A DNA stretch of 64,000 bases from positions 1-64,000 of the forward strand of contig NZ_BJMM01000005.1 in the NCBI RefSeq assembly GCF_006539165.1, read 5' to 3'. Below, piece by piece: positions 48,449 to 58,105 of this stretch (its first letter is position 1; each line of letters starts with the position of its first letter). Position numbers and translations under genes: made by a program. This DNA is from Streptomyces cacaoi. GTDB lineage: Bacteria > Actinomycetota > Actinomycetes > Streptomycetales > Streptomycetaceae. The notes beneath the pieces are model-generated. The model searched no databases and was not told the DNA's origin. It worked only from the letters and a program-made list of their open reading frames with translations.

Positions 48449-49051
48449 CTACAACCTCGCGCACCCTGTCGCCAGCCGTGCGTACCCGAGCACCAAGGCG
48501 CGAGCCGCTGACGGGGTGAGCTCCTTGTTGCGGCTGACGATGTGCAGGCCGTAACCGTCCTCCAGAGCGACGATCGTGCGGGCCAGGTCGACGGCCGGGG
48601 CGGCGAGGGTGAAGTCGCCCGTGGCGGCGCCGACTTCGAGGATCGTCACGTAGAGGGCGGTCTCGCGGGCGAAGAGCGAGGCCATCAGGGCCGCGTGCCC
48701 CGCGCTGCGGTCGGCTCGGCTGTGCAGCTCGTACAACAAGGCGTGGGTCGCGTCGTCACCACGGTCCGGGAGGCCTGTCTCCACGGCCTCCCGGAGGCGG
48801 GCGACAGGATCGCGCACCCCGTCCGTGCGGGCGAGCCGGCCCGTGAGATAGCGCTCGACGGCACCCCGGTGCACTTCCAGAACCAACTCGTCCAGCTCCG
48901 GGTAGTAGTAGAGCACCGAGCCCGCCGACACGCCGGCCTCGGCGGCGATGTCCTTGATGCGCAGACTCGCCAGCCCCCGCGCGGTGATGGCCCGGCCCGC
49001 CGCGTCGATGAGCGCCTCCCGGCGGGCTTCCTGCTTCTTCGGTCTCCCCAT
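48449..49051 (-). CDS. TetR-family regulator (BetI-like)
   Basis: 200 aa. It starts MGRPKKQEARREALIDAAGRAI, and the HTH includes IKDIAAEAGVSAGSVLYYYPELDEL, with a BetI-like YYYP motif. The C-terminal domain is of the common TetR_C type. It is divergent from the NCS1-to-APC operon and probably controls it. The gap of 185 bases holds a sigma70-like promoter and dyads that may be its operator. Confidence 0.9.
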   Translation of the reverse strand: MGRPKKQEARREALIDAAGRAITARGLASLRIKDIAAEAGVSAGSVLYYYPELDELVLEVHRGAVERYLTGRLARTDGVRDPVARLREAVETGLPDRGDDATHALLYELHSRADRSAGHAALMASLFARETALYVTILEVGAATGDFTLAAPAVDLARTIVALEDGYGLHIVSRNKELTPSAARALVLGYARLATGCARL

Positions 49052-49107
49052 GGGATTGATTCTCTGTTATTGGCATCAACAATCGCAAGATCTGGATGAC
49101 GCAAGCC

Positions 49108-49147
49108 TTGACGGGGGTTTGGGTCATTGTTTGAATCCAGCATCAAA
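49108..49147 (+). promoter_or_regulatory. Probable promoter and operator of the NCS1-APC operon
   Basis: TTGACG (49108-49113) and TTGAAT (49131-49136) are 17 bases apart, a sigma70/HrdB-like arrangement. A TTTGA-N8-TCAAA dyad (49130-49147) covers the -10 region, where a TetR repressor could block it. Confidence 0.5.
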
Positions 49148-49236
49148 GAACCGAGGGCAAGTGATCTCGCCCGAGGTCCCCCTGCGTCGTTCCCCCGAAC
49201 CGCACCGCGATTCTTGTCCCCCGAGAGGGGTGTGCG

Positions 49237-50757
49237 ATGGACCGGCAAGGCCCTCACAACGAACCCGGACCCGCCACTGCGTCCGCAGTCCTCGAACGGC
49301 GCACCATTGACGTCGTCCCGAAGAACGAGCGGCACGGGCGCACCCGAGACCTGTTCACCATCTGGTTCTCCGCGAACCTGGGGCCGCTGACCCTGGTGAC
49401 CGGAGCGCTGGCCCCGGCCGCCTTCGGGCTCTCCTTTTGGTGGAGCCTGGTTGCGCTGCTGGCCGGACACCTCGGCGGCGGCTTCCTCATGGCGCTGCAC
49501 TCGGCCCAGGGGCCGCAGCTCGGAGTGCCGCAGATGATCCAGAGCCGGGGGCAGTTCGGCACCGTGGGCGCGCTCGTCGTCGTCCTCGCGGTCCTGGTGA
49601 TGTATCAGGGGTTCTTCGCCTCCAACCTGGTGGTCGGCGCCCAGTCGCTGCGGGAGGTACTGCCCGGAGTGCCGCAGGATGTGGGCATCGTGGGCGGCGC
49701 CGTCGTCAGTCTCGTCGTCGCAGTGGTCGGCTACCGGCTGATGCACCGCATCGGGGCTCTGTCGAGCTGGGTTTTCGGGGCCGTGCAGATCGCGGGTGCA
49801 GCGTGGCTGCTGTGCGGCGGACTGCCCGGGGACTTCCTGTCCCGGGGCGGGTTCAGCCTCGGCGGATTCCTCGGCATGGTGTCGGTCGGCGCACTGTGGC
49901 AGGTCGCCTATGCCCCTTACGTCTCCGACTACTCCCGCTACATGCCCGCCTCCACCGCCGGAGTGCGCTCCACTCTGTGGTGCACGTACTGGGGCACAGT
50001 CCTCGGGAGCCTGCTGCCGATGACCGTAGGCGCCGCTGTGGGGCTGGCCGTGCCCGGCTCCGACCCGGTGGCCGCACAGACGGGGCTGCTGGGCACACCG
50101 CTGGCACAGCTCACCCTGTGGTGCTTCGCCCTGGTCACCATGCTGACCAACTCCATGAACCTGTACGGCGCCGTGCTCTGCGTCGTCACCGCCGTGCAGA
50201 CCTTCGCTGTCCGCTGGCTACCGCGCGGCGCCGGCCGGGCCCTGCTCGGTGCGGCGTTGTGCGCTCTGTCCGCCGTGCTCGCGCTCGCCTTCGCCGGCAG
50301 CTTCATGGACCGCTACCTGAACTTCCTCTACGTACTGCAATACCTGTTGATCCCGTGGACCGCGATCAACCTCGTGGACTTCTACCTGGTACGGCGCGGG
50401 CACTACGACGTCGCCGCGTTCTTCACCCGGGACGGCGGTGCATACGGACGGGTCAATCGGCCCGCGCTGAGCGTGTATCTGCTCGGCATCGCCGTCGAGT
50501 TCCCGTTCATGGCGCAGGAGATGTACACCGGCCCCGTCGCCGCCATGCTCGGCGGCACCGATCTCGGCTGGCTCGCCGGGCTTCTGTTCACGCTGCCCGC
50601 CTATCTGCTCGCCACCCGCGGCACCCGGGCGGCGCGGGACGCCGGATCGCCGCACACCGACCCTCCCGGCATCACTGAACCCCTCCTCACGTCCGAAGGG
50701 CCAGCCGGCCCCGACGACCCCATCAGCCCTGACAGCCCCACCGGAGCCGCCCGATGA
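49237..50757 (+). CDS. NCS1-family permease (purine-cytosine permease-like)
   Basis: 506 aa with about 12 hydrophobic segments. The N-terminal stretch TRDLFTIWFSANLGPLTLVTGALA is typical of the NCS1 family, which carries nucleobases, hydantoins, allantoin or thiamine-like compounds. ATG 49237 has GAGAGGGG upstream. It is the first gene of a five-gene operon, each coupled to the next by a 4-base overlap, and is followed by ALDH, M20 and aminotransferase genes. Confidence 0.88.
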   Translation: MDRQGPHNEPGPATASAVLERRTIDVVPKNERHGRTRDLFTIWFSANLGPLTLVTGALAPAAFGLSFWWSLVALLAGHLGGGFLMALHSAQGPQLGVPQMIQSRGQFGTVGALVVVLAVLVMYQGFFASNLVVGAQSLREVLPGVPQDVGIVGGAVVSLVVAVVGYRLMHRIGALSSWVFGAVQIAGAAWLLCGGLPGDFLSRGGFSLGGFLGMVSVGALWQVAYAPYVSDYSRYMPASTAGVRSTLWCTYWGTVLGSLLPMTVGAAVGLAVPGSDPVAAQTGLLGTPLAQLTLWCFALVTMLTNSMNLYGAVLCVVTAVQTFAVRWLPRGAGRALLGAALCALSAVLALAFAGSFMDRYLNFLYVLQYLLIPWTAINLVDFYLVRRGHYDVAAFFTRDGGAYGRVNRPALSVYLLGIAVEFPFMAQEMYTGPVAAMLGGTDLGWLAGLLFTLPAYLLATRGTRAARDAGSPHTDPPGITEPLLTSEGPAGPDDPISPDSPTGAAR

Positions 50758-52259
50758 GCCATACGCCCGCCGACGAGCCCCCCACCACCGCCAAGGACTG
50801 GCACGCGCGCGCCCACGCGCTGCGGCCCCCCACCCTCCCCTTCATCGACGGCGCCGAGCACAAGCCCGCGACCGACCGCACCTTCGCCACGGTCAACCCG
50901 GCCACCGGCGAGACGATCACCGAGGTCGCCGCCTGCACGGAAGGCGAGGTCGATCTGGCAGTGCGCGCGGCCCGCACCGCCTTCGAGGACGGGCGCTGGT
51001 CGCGGCGGGCACCCGAGGAGCGCAAGCGCGTGTTGTTGCGCCTGGCCGCGCTGATCGAGGAACACGGCCCCGAACTCGCGCTGTACGACACGCTGGAGAT
51101 GGGTAAGCCCATCTCCGACACCCTCGGCGGCGACGTGCCCGGAGCCGCCGGCTGCTTCAGCTGGCACGCCGAGGCCGCCGACAAGCTGTACGGCGAGACC
51201 GCGCCCCTGCCACCTGGCGAAGTCGCCCTGGTGCGCCGCGTACCGCTAGGTGTGATCGGCGCCGTCGTCCCGTGGAATTTCCCGCTCGACATGGCCGCCT
51301 GGAAGCTCGCACCCGCGCTGGCGGCGGGCAACAGCGTGGTGCTCAAGCCCGCCGAACAGTCCCCGCTCTCCGCGCTGCGACTGGCGGCGCTGGCGAGCGA
51401 GGCGGGACTCCCGGACGGGGTGCTCAACGTCGTACCGGGCCGGGGAGAGGAAGCCGGAAGAGCCCTCGGGCTGCACCCGGACGTGGACGCGCTCGCCTTC
51501 ACCGGGTCCACCGCCGTAGGCAAACTCTTCCTCGAATACGCCGCCGCCTCCAACCTCAAGCAGATATGGCCCGAGTGCGGCGGCAAGAGCCCGAACCTGC
51601 TCTTCCCCGACGCCGACCTGGAGGCCGCCGCCGAGCGCGCCGCCTGGGGCTTCACCTGCAACGGCGGGCAGATCTGCTCCGCCAACACCCGGCTGCTCGT
51701 GCACACCGACATCGCCGAGGAGTTCACCGCACGTGTCGTCGCACACGCCGCGGCCCTCGTCCCCGGCGACCCGCTCGATCCACTGACCGCCTACGGCCCG
51801 CTCGTCGACGAGACGCAGGTCGCTCGGCTCGCCGGGGAGCTGGCCGGAGCCCGGGAGCGGGGCGGCACCGTGCACGGCGGAACCCGCCCCGGGATGACCG
51901 GGGCCTATCTGGAACCCGCAGTGGTCACCGGGCTCGGCCCGGACGACCGGCTCGCCCGCGAGGAGTTGTTCGGACCGGTGCTGACCGTGCTGCCGTTCGC
52001 AGACGAGGACGAAGCGGTCAGGACCGCCAACGACTCCCCGTACGGCCTCGCCGCCTCCGTCTGGACTCGCGATCTGTCCCGCGCGCACCGCGTCGCGGAC
52101 GCACTCTGCGCCGGCACCGTCTCCGTCAACACCGTCGACGCACTGGATCCGCGCACCCCGTTCGGCGGCTTCAAGCAATCCGGGTACGGGCGCGACCTGT
52201 CCGCGCACTCCTTCGCCAAGTACACCGGCCTCAAGACGACCTGGATCAGCTACCGATGA
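50754..52259 (+). CDS. NAD(P)-dependent aldehyde dehydrogenase (PuuC-like)
   Basis: 501 aa, the usual ALDH length. The catalytic Cys is near 308 in NGGQICSANTRLL and the Glu near 272 in PECGGKSPNL. The substrate region VPLGVIGAVVPWNFPL is conserved. The sequence most resembles gamma-glutamyl-aminobutyraldehyde or aminoaldehyde dehydrogenases. It overlaps the permease stop as ATGA. With the aminotransferase downstream it would oxidise the aldehyde formed by transamination. Confidence 0.92.
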   Translation: MSHTPADEPPTTAKDWHARAHALRPPTLPFIDGAEHKPATDRTFATVNPATGETITEVAACTEGEVDLAVRAARTAFEDGRWSRRAPEERKRVLLRLAALIEEHGPELALYDTLEMGKPISDTLGGDVPGAAGCFSWHAEAADKLYGETAPLPPGEVALVRRVPLGVIGAVVPWNFPLDMAAWKLAPALAAGNSVVLKPAEQSPLSALRLAALASEAGLPDGVLNVVPGRGEEAGRALGLHPDVDALAFTGSTAVGKLFLEYAAASNLKQIWPECGGKSPNLLFPDADLEAAAERAAWGFTCNGGQICSANTRLLVHTDIAEEFTARVVAHAAALVPGDPLDPLTAYGPLVDETQVARLAGELAGARERGGTVHGGTRPGMTGAYLEPAVVTGLGPDDRLAREELFGPVLTVLPFADEDEAVRTANDSPYGLAASVWTRDLSRAHRVADALCAGTVSVNTVDALDPRTPFGGFKQSGYGRDLSAHSFAKYTGLKTTWISYR

Positions 52260-53680
52260 CCCCCGCGCAGTCCCATGTGGAAACCCCCACACGATTCCCG
52301 GAAGAGGCGGACGTGGCCGCGCGCATCGGCGCGCACCTCGACGCCCGCTCCGGCGACCTGGTCCGCCTCGCGAGCGACCTCATCGCCTTCGACACCACCG
52401 TGCGTGGCGCCCCCGGCGAACCGGCCCGTGACGAGGCCGACTGCCAGGAGTACCTGGCGGAGCGGCTCCGCGCGGCCGGCTTCACCGTGGACGTGTTCAC
52501 ACCGCGCCCCGGCGATCTGCCCCTCACCCCGCAGACTCCGGAGGGCCTCGATTTCGCCGGACGGCCGCAGCTCGCCGCCCGGCGGCCCGGCACAGGGAAC
52601 GGCCCCAGCCTGCTGTTCAACGGGCACATCGACGTCGTGTCCGCCGAGCCGCGCAACGGCTGGCGCAGCGACCCGTTCCGAGCGGAGGTACGGGACGGAC
52701 GGCTGTACGGACGGGGAAGCTGCGACATGAAGGGCGGCATCGCCGCCGCCGTGCTCGCCGTCGAGACGCTGGCCGCTCTCGGTCTCGCCCCCGCAGGTGA
52801 TCTGCTGTTCAACACCGTCACCGACGAGGAGTGGAACGGCGCGGGCACCCTCGCCTCGGTCGGGAACGGGATCCGCGCCGACGCCGCCGTGGTGCCCGAG
52901 CCCACCGACCTGGACACCGTTGTCGCCCAGCGCGGCATCCTCGGCGGCACCGTGACCGTGCAGGGCCGCCCCGGACACGCCGAATACCCGCCAGGGGACT
53001 GGCGGCACGGCGGCGCGGTCAACGCCATCGAGAAGACCGTCCCGGTGCTGGCGGCACTGGCCGCGCTGCGGGAGGCGTGGGCCGCCGAACCCGGCTCCGC
53101 ACACCCGCTGCTGCCCCCACCCTCGCTCGTACCGACCACGATCCGGGGCGGCGAATGGTGGGTGACCTACCCGGCTTCCTGCTCCATGGACCTGGACGTC
53201 ACCTATCTCCCCGCGCACGCCGACGCGGACGGCTTCGCTTCCCGGATACGGGAGCGGATCGAGAGGGAAGTACGGGCCGCCGTCGCCGACGACGGCTGGC
53301 TCGCAGCACACCCGCCGGTCTTCACCTGGGAGACCGAACTCCCGCCCGCCGAGCTCCCCGCCGACCACCCACTGGTCGGTCGGCTGGTCCGGGCCGCCGC
53401 CTCGTACGGCCGTACCTCGAAACCCGTGGGCGAGCCCTCCTGGACGGACGCGGCCACCCTCACCCGGCTCGGCGGCACCCCCGCCGTCTGCCTCGGGCCG
53501 ACCGCCACCCGGCCGGACGGCTCGGCCACCCTGCACACCGTGGACGAGTACGCCGAGCTCGCCGACCTGCTCGATACGGCCAAGGCTCTCGCGCTGGCCG
53601 CCGTCGCCCCCACCCCACCTCAAGGGGCCGGCACATCGCCGGCCTCCGCCCGCACCGCACCCGAAGGAGCCCGCTCATGA
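52256..53680 (+). CDS. M20 family peptidase/deacylase (ArgE/DapE-like)
   Basis: 474 aa. Metal-ligand motifs are FNGHIDVV, GRGSCDMKGG, DEEWNG, VVPEPTD and a C-terminal HTVDEY. The lid domain lies at about 225-330. Relatives remove acyl, succinyl or carbamoyl groups from amino acids and diamines. ATG 52256 overlaps the ALDH stop as ATGA. The last 25 residues are Pro/Ala/Ser-rich and not part of the fold. In this operon it may free the amine that is then transaminated. Confidence 0.9.
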   Translation: MTPAQSHVETPTRFPEEADVAARIGAHLDARSGDLVRLASDLIAFDTTVRGAPGEPARDEADCQEYLAERLRAAGFTVDVFTPRPGDLPLTPQTPEGLDFAGRPQLAARRPGTGNGPSLLFNGHIDVVSAEPRNGWRSDPFRAEVRDGRLYGRGSCDMKGGIAAAVLAVETLAALGLAPAGDLLFNTVTDEEWNGAGTLASVGNGIRADAAVVPEPTDLDTVVAQRGILGGTVTVQGRPGHAEYPPGDWRHGGAVNAIEKTVPVLAALAALREAWAAEPGSAHPLLPPPSLVPTTIRGGEWWVTYPASCSMDLDVTYLPAHADADGFASRIRERIEREVRAAVADDGWLAAHPPVFTWETELPPAELPADHPLVGRLVRAAASYGRTSKPVGEPSWTDAATLTRLGGTPAVCLGPTATRPDGSATLHTVDEYAELADLLDTAKALALAAVAPTPPQGAGTSPASARTAPEGARS

Positions 53681-55044
53681 CCTCCACCCCCGACGCGCTC
53701 GTCGCCGCCGACCGCGCCCGGATCATCCACCCCTATCTCCCGGCATCAGCCGAGGAACGGGTCGTGATGACCCAAGGCTCCGGCTGCCGGGTCACGGACG
53801 TGCACGGACGCAGCTACCTGGACGCCACCGGCGGACTCTGGCTCGCCCAGATCGGGCACGGCCGCGCCGAGGTGGCCCAGGCGGCGCAGGAGCAGATGAG
53901 CAGGCTGGAGTACTTCACGAGCTTCTGGGAGTTCTCCAACGACCGCGCCGTCGAACTGGCCTGCCGCCTGACCGAGTTGGGGCCGGACGGCCTGGGCCAC
54001 GTCTACTTCACCTCGGGCGGCTCCGAGGGCAACGAGGCCGCCCTGAAGATGGCCCGCTACTACCACCACCGCCGTGGCGAGCCCGAACGCACCTGGATCC
54101 TGGCCCGGCACAAGGCGTACCACGGCGTCGGCTACGGCGGCAGTTCCGCCAACGGCTTTCCCCTCTACCACGAGGGCTTCGCGCCGATGGTGCCGCACAT
54201 CAGCCACCTCACCCCGCCGTGGCCCTACCGCAGCGAGCTGTACGGCGGCGAGGACCCGACCGACTTCCTGATCCGTGAACTGGAGGAGAGGATCGCCGAG
54301 GTGGGCCCGGGCCGGATCGCCGCGATGCTTGCCGAGCCGATCATGGGCGTGGGCGGGATGCTGGTGCCGCCGGACGACTACTGGCCCCGGGTGCGCGAGG
54401 TGCTGGACCGGCACGGCATCCTGTTGATCTTCGATGAGGTCGTCACCGCCTACGGCCGCACCGGATCGTGGTTCGCTGCCCAGCACTTCGGCGTCACCCC
54501 CGACATCATCGTCACCGCCAAGGGGCTGACCTCCGGCTACATCCCACTGGGCGCGCTGCTGGTCGGCGACCACGTCGCCGAGCAGCTGACCGCGGGGGAC
54601 GGCTTCCCCATGGGCTACACCTACAACGGTCATCCGGTCGCTGCCGCGGTGGCGCTGGAAAACCTCCGTATCATCGAACGCGAAGGGCTGCTGGCCCGTG
54701 CGGTCGAGGCCGGGGCCGGGCTGCACGCCGGACTGGAGGCGGCCCTGGGCGACCTGCCGGTGGTGGGCGAGATCCGCTCGGTGGGCATGATGCTGGCCGT
54801 GGAACTGGTCACCGACAAGGAGAGCCGCACCCCCTTGCCGGTGCGGCCGGAACGGATGCCGCACGACGTGATCCGCCGGGAGACCGGCGTCATCGTCCGG
54901 GACGCCGCCCACAGTCTCGTGCTCTCCCCACCGCTGATACTCGATCCTGCCGAGGCCAAGGAGATCGCGGCCGGCATGCGCACCGTACTGGAGCGCACCC
55001 GCGCGGACGGCGAGATCGTTGAGGCCGCTGCGAGCACAGCGTGA
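53677..55044 (+). CDS. Class III (omega-type) aminotransferase
   Basis: 455 aa PLP enzyme. The PLP Lys is near 282 in TAKGLTSGYIP, the Asp in FDEVVTAYGRTG, and a TSGGSEGNEAALKMAR phosphate loop follows the N-terminus. This subgroup includes beta-alanine:pyruvate, taurine:pyruvate and putrescine aminotransferases. It overlaps the M20 stop as ATGA and is overlapped by the APC start as GTGA. Paired with ALDH, it would convert a terminal amine to an acid. Confidence 0.92.
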   Translation: MTSTPDALVAADRARIIHPYLPASAEERVVMTQGSGCRVTDVHGRSYLDATGGLWLAQIGHGRAEVAQAAQEQMSRLEYFTSFWEFSNDRAVELACRLTELGPDGLGHVYFTSGGSEGNEAALKMARYYHHRRGEPERTWILARHKAYHGVGYGGSSANGFPLYHEGFAPMVPHISHLTPPWPYRSELYGGEDPTDFLIRELEERIAEVGPGRIAAMLAEPIMGVGGMLVPPDDYWPRVREVLDRHGILLIFDEVVTAYGRTGSWFAAQHFGVTPDIIVTAKGLTSGYIPLGALLVGDHVAEQLTAGDGFPMGYTYNGHPVAAAVALENLRIIEREGLLARAVEAGAGLHAGLEAALGDLPVVGEIRSVGMMLAVELVTDKESRTPLPVRPERMPHDVIRRETGVIVRDAAHSLVLSPPLILDPAEAKEIAAGMRTVLERTRADGEIVEAAASTA

Positions 55045-56588
55045 GCGAGGCCACCGACGCCACCGACCACGTGGCCGAGGCCCGCCCCGGCCCCGGCGCC
55101 CGCCCCGGCCCCAACGGGCCGGGCGGGCCGTCGGCCCCAGCCGTCGGCGCTGTTCCGCATCTGCGGCGCTCCTTGCGTCGATTCGACATCGTCGCGATCG
55201 GCGTCGCCGCGGTCATCTCGTTCGACGTCCTCGGGCAGCTCGCCACCGGTGGCGGTGAAGCCGTCACATGGATCGCCGCCATCGTGCTGTTCTTCCTGCT
55301 GCCCTACGCGCTGCTGTTCGCCGAGACCGGCGCCGCCTTCCCACAGGAAGGTGGGCCCTACGTCTGGGTCAAGCTGGCCTTCGGCAGGGGCGCCGCCGCG
55401 CTGACGACCCTGTTCTACTGGGTCACCAACCCGGTGTGGCTGGGCGGCTCGCTGGTGTTCCTGGCCGCCGAGGCCTGGGACGACTTTCTCACCCCGCTCG
55501 GTCACGGCACCCCGGCCGACTGGACCTTCAAGCTGATCTTCATCTGGTGCTCGATCCTCACCGCCGTCGTCTCGCTGCGGCGAGGCAAGTGGATCACCAC
55601 GGCCGGCGCGGTGGTCAAGGTCGGCGCCATGGCCCTGTTCACCCTCACGGCCCTGGTGTACGGCCTCCGGCACGGGTTTCCCGGGCTCGGCGCCTCCGGT
55701 TCCGGATTCGCGCCGTCGACGGCCGGGTTCCTGGCGCTCGTTCCGGTGCTGCTGTTCGCCTTCGTCGGATTCGAGGCGCCGAGCGCGGCGGGGGAAGAGA
55801 TGCACAACCCGCAGCGGGACGTCCCCGTCTCGGTCGGCGTCTCGGCCGCGGTCGCCGCCTGCTGCTACCTGCTGCCGGTGCTGGCGATCCTGGCGGTGAC
55901 CCCGGCCCGGGAGATCACGGGGATCGGCGGGTTCATGGAGGCGGCCCGGCTGGTGTTCGACATCTACGGAAGCTGGAGCGAACCGCTGCTGACGACGGCC
56001 GCGTTGATGTTCGTCTTCGCGCTGCTCACCCAGGGCAGCGCCTGGATGATCGTCAGCGACCGGATGCAGGCGATGGTTGCCGCCGAGGGCGACTTCTTCA
56101 GCCGCGCCCTGGGCGCTTTCCACCCCCGGCTGGGCACGCCGGTGCGGATGAACCTGCTCTCCGGTGTCACCGCGACAGCCTTCATGAGCGCTGCCATGGC
56201 GCTGGCCCACCAGGGCGACGCCGACGCCGTCTTCGCCGTCGTCCTCACCGTCGCCGTCACCACCCTGCTGCTCTCCTACCTGGTGATCGTCCCGGCCCTG
56301 GTCGCGCTGCGCCGCAAACGGCCCGAGGTGCCACGCCCCTACCGGGTCCCCGGCGGCGACCTGGGCTTCAGCCTCAGCGCTTCCCTCGTCTATCTGTGGA
56401 TCGTGCTCGGCTCCTGGTGTGCCCTCTTCCCCGGCACTCTGGAACCGCTGCTGGGAGTGTCCTACGACTTCCACGGCACCTGGGGCGTCTCCCGCATCAC
56501 TTTCGAGATCTTCACCCTGGGCACCGTGACCGTCCTCCTGCTGCTCGGCGCGCTGGGCCGAGTCCGGCAACGTTGGAGGCCGGGCTGA
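55041..56588 (+). CDS. APC-family amino acid/polyamine permease
   Basis: 515 aa with about 12 hydrophobic segments. A 45-residue Pro/Gly/Ala-rich N-terminus precedes LRRFDIVAIGVAAVISFDVLG. The loop ETGAAFPQEGGPYVWVKLAFG is the characteristic APC segment. GTG 55041 overlaps the aminotransferase stop as GTGA. It is the second transporter of this operon, so import of one compound and exchange or export of another is likely. Confidence 0.9.
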   Translation: MSEATDATDHVAEARPGPGARPGPNGPGGPSAPAVGAVPHLRRSLRRFDIVAIGVAAVISFDVLGQLATGGGEAVTWIAAIVLFFLLPYALLFAETGAAFPQEGGPYVWVKLAFGRGAAALTTLFYWVTNPVWLGGSLVFLAAEAWDDFLTPLGHGTPADWTFKLIFIWCSILTAVVSLRRGKWITTAGAVVKVGAMALFTLTALVYGLRHGFPGLGASGSGFAPSTAGFLALVPVLLFAFVGFEAPSAAGEEMHNPQRDVPVSVGVSAAVAACCYLLPVLAILAVTPAREITGIGGFMEAARLVFDIYGSWSEPLLTTAALMFVFALLTQGSAWMIVSDRMQAMVAAEGDFFSRALGAFHPRLGTPVRMNLLSGVTATAFMSAAMALAHQGDADAVFAVVLTVAVTTLLLSYLVIVPALVALRRKRPEVPRPYRVPGGDLGFSLSASLVYLWIVLGSWCALFPGTLEPLLGVSYDFHGTWGVSRITFEIFTLGTVTVLLLLGALGRVRQRWRPG

Positions 56589-56610
56589 GACGTCGGCCGT
56601 CGGCGCGGAC

Positions 56611-56928
56611 CGGTGGACGCTCCGCGGGCCGGACGCACAGCCGCGCACGGTTGATCGCCGCGAGTTTCCTCGTCGGGACGCTCTACGTGGACTGGCGCGT
56701 CGCGCCCGGCACTTGCTCGCTCTGCTCGTGGACGACGGCATCGCCGACAACCGGATGAACCGGCAGTGGGCAGCGGGCACCGGCACGGAATCCGCCCGAA
56801 CCGGGTGCTGACTCCGGTCTCCCCAGGCAAGCGGTACGACCCGGGCGGCTCCTACGTACGACGCCGGGTACCCGAACTGTCCAGCGTCAACGGCCCTGCA
56901 CCGCACGAACCGTGGAAGAGGGGTACGA
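56611..56928 (+). pseudogene. Deoxyribodipyrimidine photolyase, C-terminal relic
   Basis: Three frames together spell the conserved end of a photolyase. From about 56611 comes VDAPRAGRTHSRARLIAASFLVGTLYVDWR in pieces. Then LLALLVDDGIADNRMNRQWAAGTGT follows in a second frame. From about 56778, RPNRVLTPVSPGKRYDPGGSYVRRRVPEL and EPWKR appear in a third. Substitutions (for example RMNRQW for the usual QMNWQW) and at least two frameshifts show decay. No N-terminal photolyase part is in the window. Confidence 0.75.
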
Positions 56929-57415
56929 GAGCGGCGGCGGACCCGTCCGGTCGTCGAACTGTCCGAGGCGCAGGCGCGGTTCGCTCTCGCGCGCAGTGGC
57001 ACGACCCGTTGAGAGCGACGAAGTGTCCCACCGCCGGCGCCCGGGTTCCGGCGGTCGGCCCGGCGGGAGCGTCCCCCTGGTCCGACCACGGCACCCCGGG
57101 AGCGGCGGGAACCGTGCCCGCACACCCGAGCGCCGCCGCCCCGGGGAGCGCGAACCGAGCGCCCCGTACACGTCCGCGTCCTGGCCCTTCGGTGGTCGGG
57201 CCGAACCACGTCGCGCGGGCCACCGCGTGGGCTGCGCGGCGTCCGGCCGGGCCCGCTCCCGCAACCTGCCACCACGGATGCCACCGCACACATGCCGCAC
57301 ATCGGCGCGTACGGCTCCGGGCGTCGGGCGAGACCGCCTTCTTCCCGCGGTTTCTCCCCGGCGCCCGGAGCACACGGCCCTGGCACCCTCCCCGCCATGG
57401 TCCCGGCGGCGGTTG
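56929..57415. other. Intergenic region after the photolyase relic
   Basis: About 490 bases with no gene or repeat I can support. Confidence 0.5.
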
Positions 57416-58105
57416 TCACCAGGCCACGGGCTCGTCCCGGTGGTTGAGGAACTGGAGGCCCGGTTCGCCGCTGTGGCGGTCGATCGTGTCCACCACGCCG
57501 GGGACGGACTCCTCGACGGTCAGCTCCGCACGGGGGCCGCCGAGTCCGGTACGGACGTGGCCGGGGCAGATGAGCAGCAGCGTGTGCGCGGCATCCGCGT
57601 ATCGCGCGGCGTAGCTGCGCATCAGCTGGTTCAGGGCCGACTTGCTGGCGCGGTAGACGTCCTGGCCGCCGTTGGTGTTCCAGCCGATGCTGCCCTGGCG
57701 CGAGGACATGACGCCGATGGTTCCGGCCGGTGCGACCAGCGAGCGGAAGGAGTCGAGCACGCGCATCGGGCCGAGCGCGTTGGTGACCATGACCTCGACG
57801 AACATCTCCGTCGGTACGTCGCCGGCGGGGATGTCGCCCCTCGTGACGGCACCGTTGACGAACAGCAGGTCGAGGGTGCGTTCCGCCAGCCGCTCGCGCA
57901 GCGCGGCGATCTGCTCCGGCTCCGTCATGTCCAGCTGTTCGACCGTCACCCGGCCCCCGGACGCCTCGGCCAGGTCGTGCAGACCGGTGCGCCGGTCGCC
58001 CCGGACCGTGCCGACGACGTTCCAGTCGCGGCGCGCGTACTCGGTGGCGAGTCCGAGACCGATGGAGCGGGAGGCGCCGACGATGAGGGCGGTCCTGCCG
58101 CTCAC
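57416..58105 (-). CDS. Short-chain dehydrogenase/reductase
   Basis: 229 aa. It has LIVGASRSIGLGLA at the N-terminus and a catalytic pattern YRASKSAL near the middle, preceded by MSSRQGSIG. The active-site Ser is in VMSSRQG. It resembles C-factor/sepiapterin reductase-like SDRs. GTG 58105 overlaps the upstream gene's stop as GTGA, so it is co-translated with the NmrA-like gene. The substrate is unknown. Confidence 0.88.
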   Translation of the reverse strand: MSGRTALIVGASRSIGLGLATEYARRDWNVVGTVRGDRRTGLHDLAEASGGRVTVEQLDMTEPEQIAALRERLAERTLDLLFVNGAVTRGDIPAGDVPTEMFVEVMVTNALGPMRVLDSFRSLVAPAGTIGVMSSRQGSIGWNTNGGQDVYRASKSALNQLMRSYAARYADAAHTLLLICPGHVRTGLGGPRAELTVEESVPGVVDTIDRHSGEPGLQFLNHRDEPVAW

